Source: Acidaminobacter sp.
Lineage (GTDB): Bacteria; Bacillota; Clostridia; Peptostreptococcales; Acidaminobacteraceae
Direction of reading: 5' to 3'
Length of the DNA: 64,000 bases
NCBI RefSeq assembly: GCF_030247605.1
Contig: NZ_JAOTSB010000002.1
Location: forward strand, 348,550 to 412,549
Both the position numbers and the translations under genes were made by a program. The notes beneath the pieces were generated by a model. It was not told the origin of the DNA, searched no databases, and saw only the letters and a list, made by a program, of their open reading frames with translations. The first letter of the stretch is position 1; each line of letters begins with the position of its first letter. Shown in pieces: positions 1 to 8,077 of this stretch.

Positions 1-510
1 GCCGCGGCACTGATGCCGTTTACCAATCCAAGCACCAATTCCTACAAGCGACTGGTGCCGGGTTACGAGGCGCCTGTAAGCATCTGCTACGGTACCGCGA
101 ACCGCAGTGCCGTCATCCGGATCCCCGGCTATGCTACGGAGCCGCATACCAAACGCTTTGAGCTGCGCTCACCGGATGCCACTTCCAATCCTTATCTGGC
201 GTTTACTGCTATGCTTATGGCAGCTATTGATGGCATTGAGAACAAAATTGATCCGGTGGCAGAGGGCTATGGTCCGTTTGATGTCAACCTTTACAAGCTG
301 CCTGATTCTGAGCGAGGCAAAGTCAAAGGGCTTCCGGCTAATCTGATTGAGGCCTGCCAGGCACTTGAAGCAGACAAAGAGTTTTTGCTGAAGGGCGGTG
401 TCTTTTCTGAGATCTTGATTAAAAACCAAATTGAGCGGCTCACGAAAGAGCATTATCAGATCAGCGCCCTGCCGCATCCTGAGGAATTCAGATTGTATTA
501 TGAACTGTAA
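1..510 (+). CDS. glnA: Glutamine synthetase type I, C-terminal part (cut by window edge)
   Basis: This is the last 169 codons of a class I glutamine synthetase, which makes glutamine from glutamate, ammonia and ATP in the cytoplasm. The open frame runs in from base 1, so the start lies outside the window. The family signature FTNPSTNSYKRLVPGYEAP near the beginning, followed by NRSAVIRIP and KRFELRSPDATSNPYLAF, belongs to the C-terminal catalytic lobe that binds ATP and glutamate. The protein ends normally at TAA (508-510), and a strong terminator follows. Nothing looks broken. The identity is clear; whether it is the GSI-alpha or beta subtype cannot be judged from this part. Confidence 0.96.
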   Translation, partial: AAALMPFTNPSTNSYKRLVPGYEAPVSICYGTANRSAVIRIPGYATEPHTKRFELRSPDATSNPYLAFTAMLMAAIDGIENKIDPVAEGYGPFDVNLYKLPDSERGKVKGLPANLIEACQALEADKEFLLKGGVFSEILIKNQIERLTKEHYQISALPHPEEFRLYYEL

Positions 511-540
511 TTGAAATTTGCCATGAAATGTAGGTAAGGA

Positions 541-586
541 AGACCTTGCGTCTGTTGTAACTCAGCGGACGCAAGGTCTTTTGTTT
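541..586 (+). terminator. Rho-independent terminator after glnA
   Basis: Perfect 12-bp stem AGACCTTGCGTC / GACGCAAGGTCT (541-552 and 568-579) followed by a T-rich tract. It separates glnA from the convergent AOR gene. Confidence 0.9.
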
Positions 587-623
587 GTGAATGGGGTGGA
601 GGTGCCATGACCATCGGCAAAAG

Positions 624-2372
624 TTATTCTGCTTTGGTGAAGAGGGTCTGACATTTTTCGTCGTAGTCGCGGATGAGACGGTTCAGGACGTCTTCTTCGA
701 GTTGAGTGCCGCCGCCCGGGGTCTCGAAAAATCGTTTTGGAAGTTTCATGGCGGTCTGATCGAAGCCCATGCGCTTTTTAAGTCTGAGTTTATTTTTGTA
801 GATTTCTGCGGCTGCCTGCTTCAAGGATTCTTCCGTGTGGGTTTCGCCTATGGACGCCATAGCGGTGACGATGGTCCCGCGGTCGTACAGGCGGCGCCCA
901 AAGAGACAGGCAATCATGGAATTGAGGAGACAGCGGTGGAGTTCTTCGTCAAAGACACGATCCACAAGGGTATCCATGCTGAAGTCGTCTGCCTGGTCGA
1001 AGCCGTAACCGCCGTTGCACAGGTGGGAGTGGCGCGCGCCAACCGCGGCGCCCAGCACAGAGCCGTATCCGGTGTGGTAGCCGGCCATCTCATTGCCCGC
1101 CAGCTGCATGGCAAAATCTTCGCCGCCGTATAGTTTGGCAGCTGCGGCGCTGCCGTCGCCAAGTGTAGTGTAGAAATCGTTTGTCCGGTCGGAGATGTGC
1201 TTCAAGGCTTTCAAGTAATTTTTCTGGTCTCCAAAGGCCAGGGGCACAAGGGTTTGGGCTTCGGTGATCAGGCCTTTTTGAAATGCTTCCGTAGCCCAGC
1301 CCAGGACGACGCCCGCGGAGATGGCATCGAGGCCATAGGCTTCAACGGCTTCGATCATTTCCAGGACTTCGTCGCTGGTCTTCAGGCCCAGGAAGGTGCC
1401 CAGGCTGAAGATGAGCTCGTAGTCGTAGCTCACACTGATGGCTTCGTATTCATACCCCGGACCAAACTCGCGGCGGAACTGGCCAATGTGGATGCAGCCC
1501 ACCGGACAACCGGCGCAGGCGGTTTTTCTTATGAGGTTGCGCTGGGCAAAGGCCTCACCGGTGAGGGCGCTGATGTCTTCATAGAAGGTGGTCTGAAGGT
1601 TCAGGGTCGGAATGCTCTTGTTGGCGTTCATGCCTGAGACGCCAATTGGCGTACCCAGGTCGTGATATTTTTTCATGAGGTCGGTGGTCAGCGCCTTTTG
1701 GTGAATGTCGCTGAAAGCCTTGAAATAGGCCTTGCGGTCTTTGATTTCATGACTGCCCTTTCCATAGATGCAGATGGCTTTCAGGTGCTTGCTGCCCATG
1801 ACGGTGCCCAGCCCCAGGCGGCCGAAGTGACGGTAGGTATCCACGCAGACGCTGGCGTAGCGGACGAGGTTTTCGCCTGCCGGACCAATTCTGAGGATAC
1901 TGCGCTTGCCGGCTCCCGGTTCCCGTTCCCGGATGATTCGGCCGACTTCGTCCGACTCCAGTCCCCACATAGCTGCTGCGTCCTTGAATTCGACACTGTG
2001 TCCGCTGATGGAGAGGTAAATGGGCTTTTTGGCGCGGCCCTTTATGACAATAGCATCATAGCGGGCCATGAACATGGTCAGGGCCATGCGGCCGCCGGCG
2101 TAGCTTTCTCCAAGCTCGCCTGTCAGCGGCGACCAGAACATGGCCACCGTCTTGGTGACTATGGGGAAAATGGTGGAGAGGGCGCCTATGGCGAATACGA
2201 TGCACTGCTCAGAATCCAGCACCGGTTTGTCTTCTTTTAAATGCTCCTCCAGAAGCTTTGAGGCAATGCCGACGCCGCCAAGGAAGGCTTTCAGGTCCTT
2301 GCGCTGGCTGATGACATAGGTTTCCTCTGTGAGGTCAATGGTCAGTACTCTTATGTAATCCTGATAGATCAT
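624..2372 (-). CDS. Tungsten aldehyde:ferredoxin oxidoreductase, catalytic subunit (AorB-like)
   Basis: An AOR-family enzyme of 582 residues that oxidises aldehydes to carboxylates (or reduces acids) using a tungsten-bispyranopterin and one [4Fe-4S] cluster. The N-terminal domain carries the expected glycine-rich stretches (GELGESYAGGRM, RIGPAGENLVRYA, GLGTVMGSKHLKAI). The cluster ligands are visible as CAGCPVGC near residue 290 and a distal Cys in MIACLFGRR. The ATG overlaps the stop of the upstream polyferredoxin gene by four bases (ATGA) and has a GGGGAGG site, so the two are translated together. That arrangement resembles the AorA/AorB pairs of multi-subunit AORs. The aldehyde used cannot be predicted. 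Confidence 0.93.
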   Translation of the reverse strand: MIYQDYIRVLTIDLTEETYVISQRKDLKAFLGGVGIASKLLEEHLKEDKPVLDSEQCIVFAIGALSTIFPIVTKTVAMFWSPLTGELGESYAGGRMALTMFMARYDAIVIKGRAKKPIYLSISGHSVEFKDAAAMWGLESDEVGRIIREREPGAGKRSILRIGPAGENLVRYASVCVDTYRHFGRLGLGTVMGSKHLKAICIYGKGSHEIKDRKAYFKAFSDIHQKALTTDLMKKYHDLGTPIGVSGMNANKSIPTLNLQTTFYEDISALTGEAFAQRNLIRKTACAGCPVGCIHIGQFRREFGPGYEYEAISVSYDYELIFSLGTFLGLKTSDEVLEMIEAVEAYGLDAISAGVVLGWATEAFQKGLITEAQTLVPLAFGDQKNYLKALKHISDRTNDFYTTLGDGSAAAAKLYGGEDFAMQLAGNEMAGYHTGYGSVLGAAVGARHSHLCNGGYGFDQADDFSMDTLVDRVFDEELHRCLLNSMIACLFGRRLYDRGTIVTAMASIGETHTEESLKQAAAEIYKNKLRLKKRMGFDQTAMKLPKRFFETPGGGTQLEEDVLNRLIRDYDEKCQTLFTKAE

Positions 2373-2881
2373 GACTTTGCCTCCCCTTCTTTCGGGTGTG
2401 TTGTCTCAGGGGTTGGCGAAGATGTTTTTGACGTTTCGAGCGCTTCAGCCTCTATAGCCTCCACAACCTCTGCAATCTCTTCAACTTCTTCCATCCAGAG
2501 ACACTGATGGGGACAAAATCTGGTACAGGTGCCGCAGTGCCGGCAAATGACCGGTTGATCCAGCTTTTCGCTGTACTGGACCGCGCCAATAGCGCAGGCC
2601 TTGACGCAGAGTCTGCAGCTGATGCATTTGCTCTTGTCAAAGAGGACCCCGCCTCCGGGCCTCGCTCTCAGGGCACCGGTTCTGCAAGCCTCAAGACAAG
2701 CAATGTTTTCTTTGCAGGCGACGCAAACCACGCAGACGTAAGGGCTCTGAAGGCCCCCTTTGGTTTTTATGTAGATCGCACTTTCACTCAATGAATGCTG
2801 CCCCAGCAGTGTTGAGCACACCAGCGAACAGGTCTGGCAGCCAATGCAGGCATTCATGTTGTAGCGCAGACGCTTTGCCAC
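2369..2881 (-). CDS. Polyferredoxin electron-transfer subunit (AorA-like)
   Basis: About 170 residues with four cysteine clusters suited to four [4Fe-4S] centres: CIGCQTCSLVC, CVVCVACKENIACLEAC, CISCRLCVKAC and CRHCGTCTRFC. Such proteins pass electrons between an AOR and partner enzymes, and this one lies immediately upstream of the AOR gene with a 4-bp overlap. I place the start at GTG (2881-2879), behind GAGGTG. The frame stays open for about 190 more bases upstream, but that stretch is repeat DNA (GTGTCAGACACTC units) and encodes low-quality sequence. An ATG six codons into the gene is a possible alternative. The C-terminal tail of about 40 residues is Glu-rich (EVEEIAEVVEAIEAE) and lacks cysteine. 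Confidence 0.9.
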   Translation of the reverse strand: MAKRLRYNMNACIGCQTCSLVCSTLLGQHSLSESAIYIKTKGGLQSPYVCVVCVACKENIACLEACRTGALRARPGGGVLFDKSKCISCRLCVKACAIGAVQYSEKLDQPVICRHCGTCTRFCPHQCLWMEEVEEIAEVVEAIEAEALETSKTSSPTPETTHPKEGEAKS

Positions 2882-2974
2882 AGTGGATCCCACCTCTCGT
2901 TTTTTCTTCCGTGTAATTTCTACCCTGTCGAATGTGAAGAGCTTCAAAAAGTTTTTAATGCAGGTGAAGTGAGT

Positions 2975-3075
2975 TGTGATGAGTGTCTGGCCCCGAATTG
3001 AGATGAGTGTCAGACACTCGTTCAGGATTGGTGTCAGACACTCACTCAACTTCAGTGACAGGCACTCACTCAAAA
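2975..3075. repeat. Intergenic GTGTCAGACAC repeat cluster
   Basis: Four variants of the palindromic word GAGTGTCAGACACTC occur in 100 bases (GAGTGTCTGGCC, GAGTGTCAGACACTC, GGTGTCAGACACTC, AGTGACAGGCACTC). They are followed at about 3078 by CTGTCCGCGTCACCAA, a phrase seen again near 10369 and, in a variant form, near 35775. They lie between the polyferredoxin gene and the divergent flavin reductase gene. Confidence 0.75.
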
Positions 3076-3129
3076 CCTGTCCGCGTCACCAACCCCCAAA
3101 CTTGTCTAAACCCACCTGAAAATGTTACA

Positions 3130-3150
3130 CTTTACATACGCGTTGTAAAG
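3130..3150. promoter_or_regulatory. Inverted repeat upstream of the flavin reductase-like gene
   Basis: CTTTACA-N7-TGTAAAG, a perfect 7-bp inverted repeat about 60 bp before the gene at 3212. Its position and symmetry suit a dimeric repressor site, but no regulator can be assigned. Confidence 0.4.
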
Positions 3151-3211
3151 CTTTGCTGACTTAAGGCCTATAAACCATAATAAATATCCAATACTAAAGG
3201 AGTGTCAACCA

Positions 3212-3721
3212 ATGACTTCATTTAAATCGATTCCACCGGAAACCATTGAGAAAAACGCCTTTGAAATGATCGGGAAAGACTGGATGCTGGTCACCGCAGA
3301 GGCAGGCGGCAAGGCTAATACCATGACAGCCAGCTGGGGCGGTCTTGGCATCCTATGGAACAAAAACGTCGCCTATGTGTTCATCCGCCCTCAGCGTCAC
3401 ACCAAGTCCTTTGTCGATCAGGCGGATACCTTTACGCTGACCTTCTTTGGGGAAGAGCACCGCAAAACCCTCAGTTATTTGGGCAGTGTTTCCGGTAAAG
3501 ACGAAGACAAAATTGCGAAGTCCGGCCTCACCATCAAACATTTGGACGGTACGCCCTACTTTGAAGAAGCCAACCTGGTGCTCCGCTGCAAGAAACTGTT
3601 TGCCCAGCCATTGACGCCGGAGAGCTTTATTGAGACAGAGCTGATTGACAAGATTTATCCGACCCGCGACTTCCATACGATGTATGTTGCTGAAATCATG
3701 GAAGTCTTCAGCAAAGAATGA
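3212..3721 (+). CDS. Flavin reductase-like FMN-binding protein
   Basis: This 169-residue protein matches the flavin reductase/flavoredoxin fold: it has the MTASWGGLGILWNK segment and the FIRPQRHTKSFVDQ segment that contact FMN in this family. Such proteins reduce free flavin with NAD(P)H or carry electrons themselves. The start is well supported by AAGGAGTG eight bases upstream. It stands alone, divergent from the AOR pair, and ends in a strong terminator. Its partner cannot be read from the sequence. Confidence 0.85.
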   Translation: MTSFKSIPPETIEKNAFEMIGKDWMLVTAEAGGKANTMTASWGGLGILWNKNVAYVFIRPQRHTKSFVDQADTFTLTFFGEEHRKTLSYLGSVSGKDEDKIAKSGLTIKHLDGTPYFEEANLVLRCKKLFAQPLTPESFIETELIDKIYPTRDFHTMYVAEIMEVFSKE

Positions 3722-3742
3722 TGTGGATGGGCTTTCAAAAAA

Positions 3743-3790
3743 AAGAAGGTGCAGAGAAACCCGGGGGACTGGGTTTCTCTGCACCTTCTT
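3743..3790. terminator. Bidirectional terminator
   Basis: A perfect 20-bp stem (AAGAAGGTGCAGAGAAACCC and its complement) with an 8-base loop, flanked by A-runs on the left and ending in CTT. It sits between the convergent genes ending at 3721 and 3797. Confidence 0.9.
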
Positions 3791-3796
3791 ACTATT

Positions 3797-4111
3797 TCAG
3801 ATCACCTGAAAACGCGACTGAAACACCCCATAAAGTTCCAGGATCAGCGCCTCTTCAAACATAGAGTCAAGCAACTGCGCCACAAAGATAAATTGCTTCG
3901 TCCTAATTTCAATTTCCGTGTTGATCTGATCTTTTCTATTCATAGTAATTCCAACAATCTCATCCAGCTCCAGTTCAACAGAGGGATGGTGAAGATCTTC
4001 AAGCGGTGTCATGATCAGCAGCGTTTCATCCAAAGTCAGTTCACAGTCGACTGTTTTAAAGAAACCCTCTTTGAGCTTGATTTTCCATGCCATTGTCAAT
4101 GTCATCGCCAT
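3797..4111 (-). CDS. Hypothetical protein, 104 aa, possibly PH-like
   Basis: I do not recognise this protein. It is acidic and soluble, with no signal peptide or membrane segment. Alternating beta-type stretches (VDCELTLDETLLIMTP, SVELELDEIVGITMN, EIEIRTKQFIFVAQLLDSMF) followed by a C-terminal helix recall the bacterial pleckstrin-homology-like fold; that is a guess. The start at ATG 4111 sits six bases after AAGGAAGG; a GTG one codon earlier is also possible. It is divergent from the regulator at 4309, and the TGTCA palindromes lie between them, so the two may be co-regulated. Confidence 0.65.
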   Translation of the reverse strand: MAMTLTMAWKIKLKEGFFKTVDCELTLDETLLIMTPLEDLHHPSVELELDEIVGITMNRKDQINTEIEIRTKQFIFVAQLLDSMFEEALILELYGVFQSRFQVI

Positions 4112-4171
4112 CACCAGCCTTCCTTGATTCCATAATACACCTAATTATTTCTATGTCATCAGTGTGTCAAC

Positions 4172-4208
4172 ATTTGTCAATGACAAATTTATGTCACGTT
4201 TCGTGACA
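4172..4208. promoter_or_regulatory. Paired TGTCA-type palindromes (candidate operator)
   Basis: Two adjacent perfect inverted repeats share TGTCA/TGACA half-sites: ATTTGTCA-A-TGACAAAT (4172-4188) and TGTCACG-TTT-CGTGACA (4192-4208). Further TGTCA words occur just upstream (about 4154 and 4165). They lie between divergent genes, one of which encodes an HTH regulator, so autoregulation is likely. Confidence 0.55.
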
Positions 4209-4308
4209 AAACATGAAAGTCATTCGAAAAAATGGGTATTAGGAAAATACATTAACCTGTTCTTCAAGACTTATACTAAATCCAGCTTCGCCAGGGAGGA
4301 TGACGGAC

Positions 4309-5928
4309 TTGTTATTTTCTGAAAAACTCGATTTGCTCATGAACTTGTCCGGCACCTCAAACAGTGGGCTGGCCAGACATATAAACCTCGACGCTTCTTA
4401 CATAAGCCGCCTGAGACGCGGCGACCGAGCACCTTCAAAAAACGAGAACTACTTGCTGGCCATCAGCCAGTATTTCGCGAAGTTTATGGCCGTTGACACC
4501 TTTAGGTCAGGACTTTGTCATGCGCTTCAGACCCCGCCGTCCCAGATTCCCATTGACCTTGAACCTGCAAGCGCCATGATCCTCGGCTGGCTGTACGATC
4601 AGAAGGTGTTGGAGACAAAGTCCATCGGCAAGCTGCTGGAACAGGTCTCGCACTTTACTTTTCCCACCTCAAATGCGGTCTTTGACCTGGCTTCACTTTT
4701 TGGGACACTGAATCCAAAGGAAACAAGCACCTACTTAGACTTGAGCGGCAAACGCGAAGCGGTATTAACGCTGCTGGCGACAGCACTCATGAGCGAAGGC
4801 AATGAAACCCTCTACCTTTACAGTGACGAATCCATGGAGTGGCTTATTGGGGACAAAAAATTCACGAGTCAATGGTCTGTGCTGATGTCAAAGGTCATTC
4901 AAAAAGGGCACAAAATAGTCATTGTTCATACGGTCAACCGTGGCCTGGACGAGATGCTGACAGCCATTCGCGAATGGCTGCCCCTCTATATGACAGGCTC
5001 AATTGAGCCCTACTATTACCCGAGAACGCGGGATGATGTCTACAAGCATACACTTTTCATTCTTGAAAAGAAGACCGCGCTGATCAGCCGCTCAGTCAGC
5101 CGCTCAACAAATCCGCCCATCGTCCACGTGTTCAACGAGCCGCGGACAGTTGCCCATTATCAGAACGAATTTCAGGATTACCTGAACCTCTGCCGACCTC
5201 TAATGAAGATCATAACAGTCAAACACAACGGCACGGTTCTGGAAATGATCGAGGAGTTCGAGGCGGAGGCTTCCAATATCATAACCCTCAGGGAGGGGCT
5301 GCCTTCCTTAACAATGCCCATAGCCACCGCGGAATCCATAATGAACAGATCCGGTCTCGAGCCACAGCAGATCCAGTATATGGCCGGGATTCAAAGAAAA
5401 CGGCATGAGAGACTTTTAAAACAGCTTGAGGTTTTTGATCATACAGATCTGCTGCTGCTCCCGGACAAAAAGGAACTTCTGGAGCTGGCTAAAGCTGCAG
5501 ATGCAAACGGATTGCATAAAGATCCCGAAACAAACAAAATACCGGACGCACTTCGCCTGAGGTTCCTGGGACTTGTGGGTTTGTCGGACGTCTTCTACAC
5601 TCTCCAGGAATACCGCGAACACCTGGCTCATACAATTCACCTGATGAAAACCTATCCAAACTATCACGTGATCTTGCTGGAGGACAGCTATTCATCAGAT
5701 TGTACTGTATACATCCGCGAAAACGTGGGCGTTCTGGTGATCAAAGACAATGCCCCTAACGTGCTCTTCGCCATCAATGAAAGCCGTCTTACTGCGGCAT
5801 TTCTCGACTTTACCACCGAAATCACCGGCAAAGTCCGGCTTAACGGCACCGAACGAAAGGCTGTGCTGAGGCGGCTTGAAGGCATGTATGCAGCCCTTAA
5901 GGGCCGTCGCCCTCGGCAAACGCCATAG
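4309..5928 (+). CDS. XRE-type HTH transcriptional regulator with large unknown C-terminal domain
   Basis: About 539 residues. The first 60 form a Cro/C1-type helix-turn-helix (SGLARHINLDASYISRLRRG), followed by about 470 residues with no domain I recognise. The sequence is mixed alpha/beta without membrane segments, so this is probably a cytoplasmic sensor-regulator. I place the start at TTG 4309, nine bases after GGGAGG; an in-frame ATG at 4300 abuts the Shine-Dalgarno directly and could not be used with it. The gene is monocistronic, ends in a bidirectional terminator, and is preceded by two TGTCA palindromes that may be its own operator. The ligand is unknown. Confidence 0.8.
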   Translation: MLFSEKLDLLMNLSGTSNSGLARHINLDASYISRLRRGDRAPSKNENYLLAISQYFAKFMAVDTFRSGLCHALQTPPSQIPIDLEPASAMILGWLYDQKVLETKSIGKLLEQVSHFTFPTSNAVFDLASLFGTLNPKETSTYLDLSGKREAVLTLLATALMSEGNETLYLYSDESMEWLIGDKKFTSQWSVLMSKVIQKGHKIVIVHTVNRGLDEMLTAIREWLPLYMTGSIEPYYYPRTRDDVYKHTLFILEKKTALISRSVSRSTNPPIVHVFNEPRTVAHYQNEFQDYLNLCRPLMKIITVKHNGTVLEMIEEFEAEASNIITLREGLPSLTMPIATAESIMNRSGLEPQQIQYMAGIQRKRHERLLKQLEVFDHTDLLLLPDKKELLELAKAADANGLHKDPETNKIPDALRLRFLGLVGLSDVFYTLQEYREHLAHTIHLMKTYPNYHVILLEDSYSSDCTVYIRENVGVLVIKDNAPNVLFAINESRLTAAFLDFTTEITGKVRLNGTERKAVLRRLEGMYAALKGRRPRQTP

Positions 5929-5964
5929 CACCAATCTGTATAATACGAATCCATACAAAAAAAC

Positions 5965-6009
5965 GGCGCAGCGACAGTCGAGTTTCCCAACTGTCGCTGC
6001 GCCTGTTTT
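5965..6009. terminator. Bidirectional terminator
   Basis: Stem GGCGCAGCGACAGT / ACTGTCGCTGCGCC (14 bp, perfect) with A-run before and TGTTTT after, between convergent genes ending at 5928 and 6016. Confidence 0.9.
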
Positions 6010-6015
6010 ATATGG

Positions 6016-6996
6016 TTATGACGCCAGTGCAAGCACTGCAATCATAATGCTGTTAAAAGCAATGTGCAGCAGGTTGGTAATCCGGATCCCACTGGTTTTT
6101 GGCATCGAGACCTTATTGTAAGACTTGACGGCCAGCGGCAGCGTCACGAAGACCGCAAGTGCAGCTGCAGGCAGCCGTCCGAGCACCACCATCCCCGCTG
6201 TCATACCGTAAGCCACCGCCAGAAGCCCCAGATAGATCCCCTTTCCAGCCCGGATTCCCACCATGACTGTCAATGTCCGTATGCCCAACGCACCATCCCT
6301 CTCAACATCTCTAATTTCATTAGACATCATGAGCAGCGGAATCATCAGGCTGGCCGGCATGGCCAGCACCACCGGCTCCCAGCTGTACGCCCCGCTGACC
6401 GCGACATAAGCCCCAAGCACCATGAGCGGCCCCATCAGCACAAAAGACAGCACGGCCCCCAGTCCCCGCTTCTTGTACACAAACGGTTCCCCGGTATAGG
6501 CATACGCCCCCGCCATACCCGCTATTCCTACATAAATGAGGCTCGGCGCGCTGAGCTTCATCAGCACAAGCCCAATCAGCCCGGTCCCGGCCAGACACAG
6601 CATGCTGAACCCATACACCGCGAGATCAAAAGCCGTCCGTTCATATTTCAAAAATTTATAAGTCCTTTCTCCTGGCCGATGGTATTTGAACGAACCCTCA
6701 TAAAAATCATTCACAAGGTTTGCGCACGCCTGAACCAGCATGCCGCCGATGGTCACCAGCGCAATCCTCGCCCAAATCAGGGCCGCGCCGTCCTCAATCA
6801 GCATCCCGCCGCGCCACGCCACCAGAATGCCAAGGGTCGTCGAGCTGACCGCCAGAGTCAGCGAAAGAGGTCTGAGCGCGATCCAGAGGTCTTTCACAAT
6901 TTTCTTTTTCGAAATTCTCTCTTTTGTTTCTATTGTCTCTGTATATTTCATTGTCTTGTCGCCCGCCTTACTCGATAAGTTTTTGTCACAATCCAT
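6016..6996 (-). CDS. UbiA-family prenyltransferase (MenA-like)
   Basis: An integral membrane protein of about 326 residues with eight or nine hydrophobic segments. It has the two Asp-rich motifs of the UbiA superfamily: NLVNDFYE near residue 95 and NEIRDVERD near 215, which hold Mg-prenyl diphosphate. It most resembles 1,4-dihydroxy-2-naphthoate prenyltransferases of menaquinone synthesis, but no other men gene is in the window, so the acceptor is open. The start at ATG 6996 follows GAGGT by five bases; later in-frame ATG codons are possible. The gene is divergent from an ABC importer, and they may share a control region. Confidence 0.82.
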   Translation of the reverse strand: MDCDKNLSSKAGDKTMKYTETIETKERISKKKIVKDLWIALRPLSLTLAVSSTTLGILVAWRGGMLIEDGAALIWARIALVTIGGMLVQACANLVNDFYEGSFKYHRPGERTYKFLKYERTAFDLAVYGFSMLCLAGTGLIGLVLMKLSAPSLIYVGIAGMAGAYAYTGEPFVYKKRGLGAVLSFVLMGPLMVLGAYVAVSGAYSWEPVVLAMPASLMIPLLMMSNEIRDVERDGALGIRTLTVMVGIRAGKGIYLGLLAVAYGMTAGMVVLGRLPAAALAVFVTLPLAVKSYNKVSMPKTSGIRITNLLHIAFNSIMIAVLALAS

Positions 6997-7111
6997 AGTA
7001 TACCTCATGACACCAGTGTCTTGGAAATTTGGTTATATTGTTAATATTGAAACAATCCAAAAGCCATTATACAATAGGAGTGTTAATTCGAGCAAGAAAG
7101 GTGGATCCTAC

Positions 7112-8077
7112 TTGAAAAAATCATCGTACTTATCACTCCTGCTGGCATTCCTGCTGGTCACCGCCCTTATAGTCACAGGCTGTCAGAAACCTGAAGCTGA
7201 AATACCTGCTGAGCCGGCGGTTTCGGAACCATCGGCAGAAAGCACTGAAAATGAGCCGGCTACCTTAAAAATTGGGGTCATGCCTGCCGTAGACTCCGCG
7301 CCTATCTTTTTAGCCGCGAAAAAAGGCTATTTCGAAGAACTTGGCCTGACCGTGGACGTCCAGGTCTACACCAATGCCATGAACCGCCAGAGCGCACTCC
7401 AGAGCGGCGAGCTGGACGGGGCCATGACGGACATGATCGCCCTGGTCAACAACGTCCAGAACGGCTTTGACATCAAAGTCACCACGAGCACAGACGGTGC
7501 GTTCCCCTTCCTGATTAAAGGCGAGCTGAGGGACGGCGGCGCTGTCAAAGTGGGTATGATGGAAGTCAGCGTGTCGAACTACCTGTCAGACAGAAGCCTG
7601 GAAGGCCGTTACGACGTTGAGAAAATCTATATCAACGAGATCCCGGCGCGCCTTGAAATGATTGGCAAGGGCGAACTGGACATGGCGGTCATCCCGGAGC
7701 CTATGGCGTCTATGGGGGAACTGAACGGCCTGACGAAGCAGCTCATTGAGAATCCGGACGCGTTTTCGCCGGATGTCATGGTGTTTACAGGTAAAGCCAT
7801 CAGCGACAAGGCTTCGGCGGTGCAGCGGTTTCACGATGCCTACAACAAGGCCATTGCTGACATTCAGAAGGATGACAGCGAAGCCCGGGCGCTCCTCGTC
7901 GAAGTGCTGAAGCTGAAGCCTGAAATCACCGACAAGATCCTCATGCCCGAGTACCACCTGGCGCGGGTGCCGGATGAGGCTTATCTCAAGACCATCATGG
8001 ACTGGAACGAGCGCGTCCTGGGCAAAAAAATCGAGCTCGGGTACGAAGACCTGATTGAAGGGAAGTTTGTGCAGTGA
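7112..8077 (+). CDS. ABC transporter substrate-binding lipoprotein (NMT1/SsuA-like)
   Basis: A 321-residue lipoprotein of the NMT1/THI5/SsuA binding-protein group. A hydrophobic signal peptide ends in a lipobox (VTGC), then comes an acidic linker (EPAVSEPSAESTENEP) and a periplasmic-type fold beginning LKIGVMPAVDSAPIFLAAKKGYF. The TTG start at 7112 is preceded by GAAAGGTGG. The next gene's GTG overlaps its stop. Relatives bind sulfonates, taurine, pyrimidine thiamine precursors or aromatics; nothing here decides which. It forms an operon with the ATPase and permease that follow. Confidence 0.9.
   Translation: MKKSSYLSLLLAFLLVTALIVTGCQKPEAEIPAEPAVSEPSAESTENEPATLKIGVMPAVDSAPIFLAAKKGYFEELGLTVDVQVYTNAMNRQSALQSGELDGAMTDMIALVNNVQNGFDIKVTTSTDGAFPFLIKGELRDGGAVKVGMMEVSVSNYLSDRSLEGRYDVEKIYINEIPARLEMIGKGELDMAVIPEPMASMGELNGLTKQLIENPDAFSPDVMVFTGKAISDKASAVQRFHDAYNKAIADIQKDDSEARALLVEVLKLKPEITDKILMPEYHLARVPDEAYLKTIMDWNERVLGKKIELGYEDLIEGKFVQ

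Noticed and set aside
591..1133. Plus-strand open frame of 180 codons opposite the AOR gene
   Set aside because: It is antisense to an AOR gene with clear motifs, has no ribosome site and encodes no recognisable domain. Similar antisense frames exist all over the window.
2882..3073. N-terminal extension of the polyferredoxin (64 extra codons)
   Set aside because: It is built from GTGTCAGACACTC repeat DNA and gives low-quality sequence; GTG 2881 has a better ribosome site.
6740..7111. N-terminal extension of the ABC binding protein
   Set aside because: It lies antisense to the prenyltransferase gene, and a normal lipoprotein signal peptide begins at 7112.
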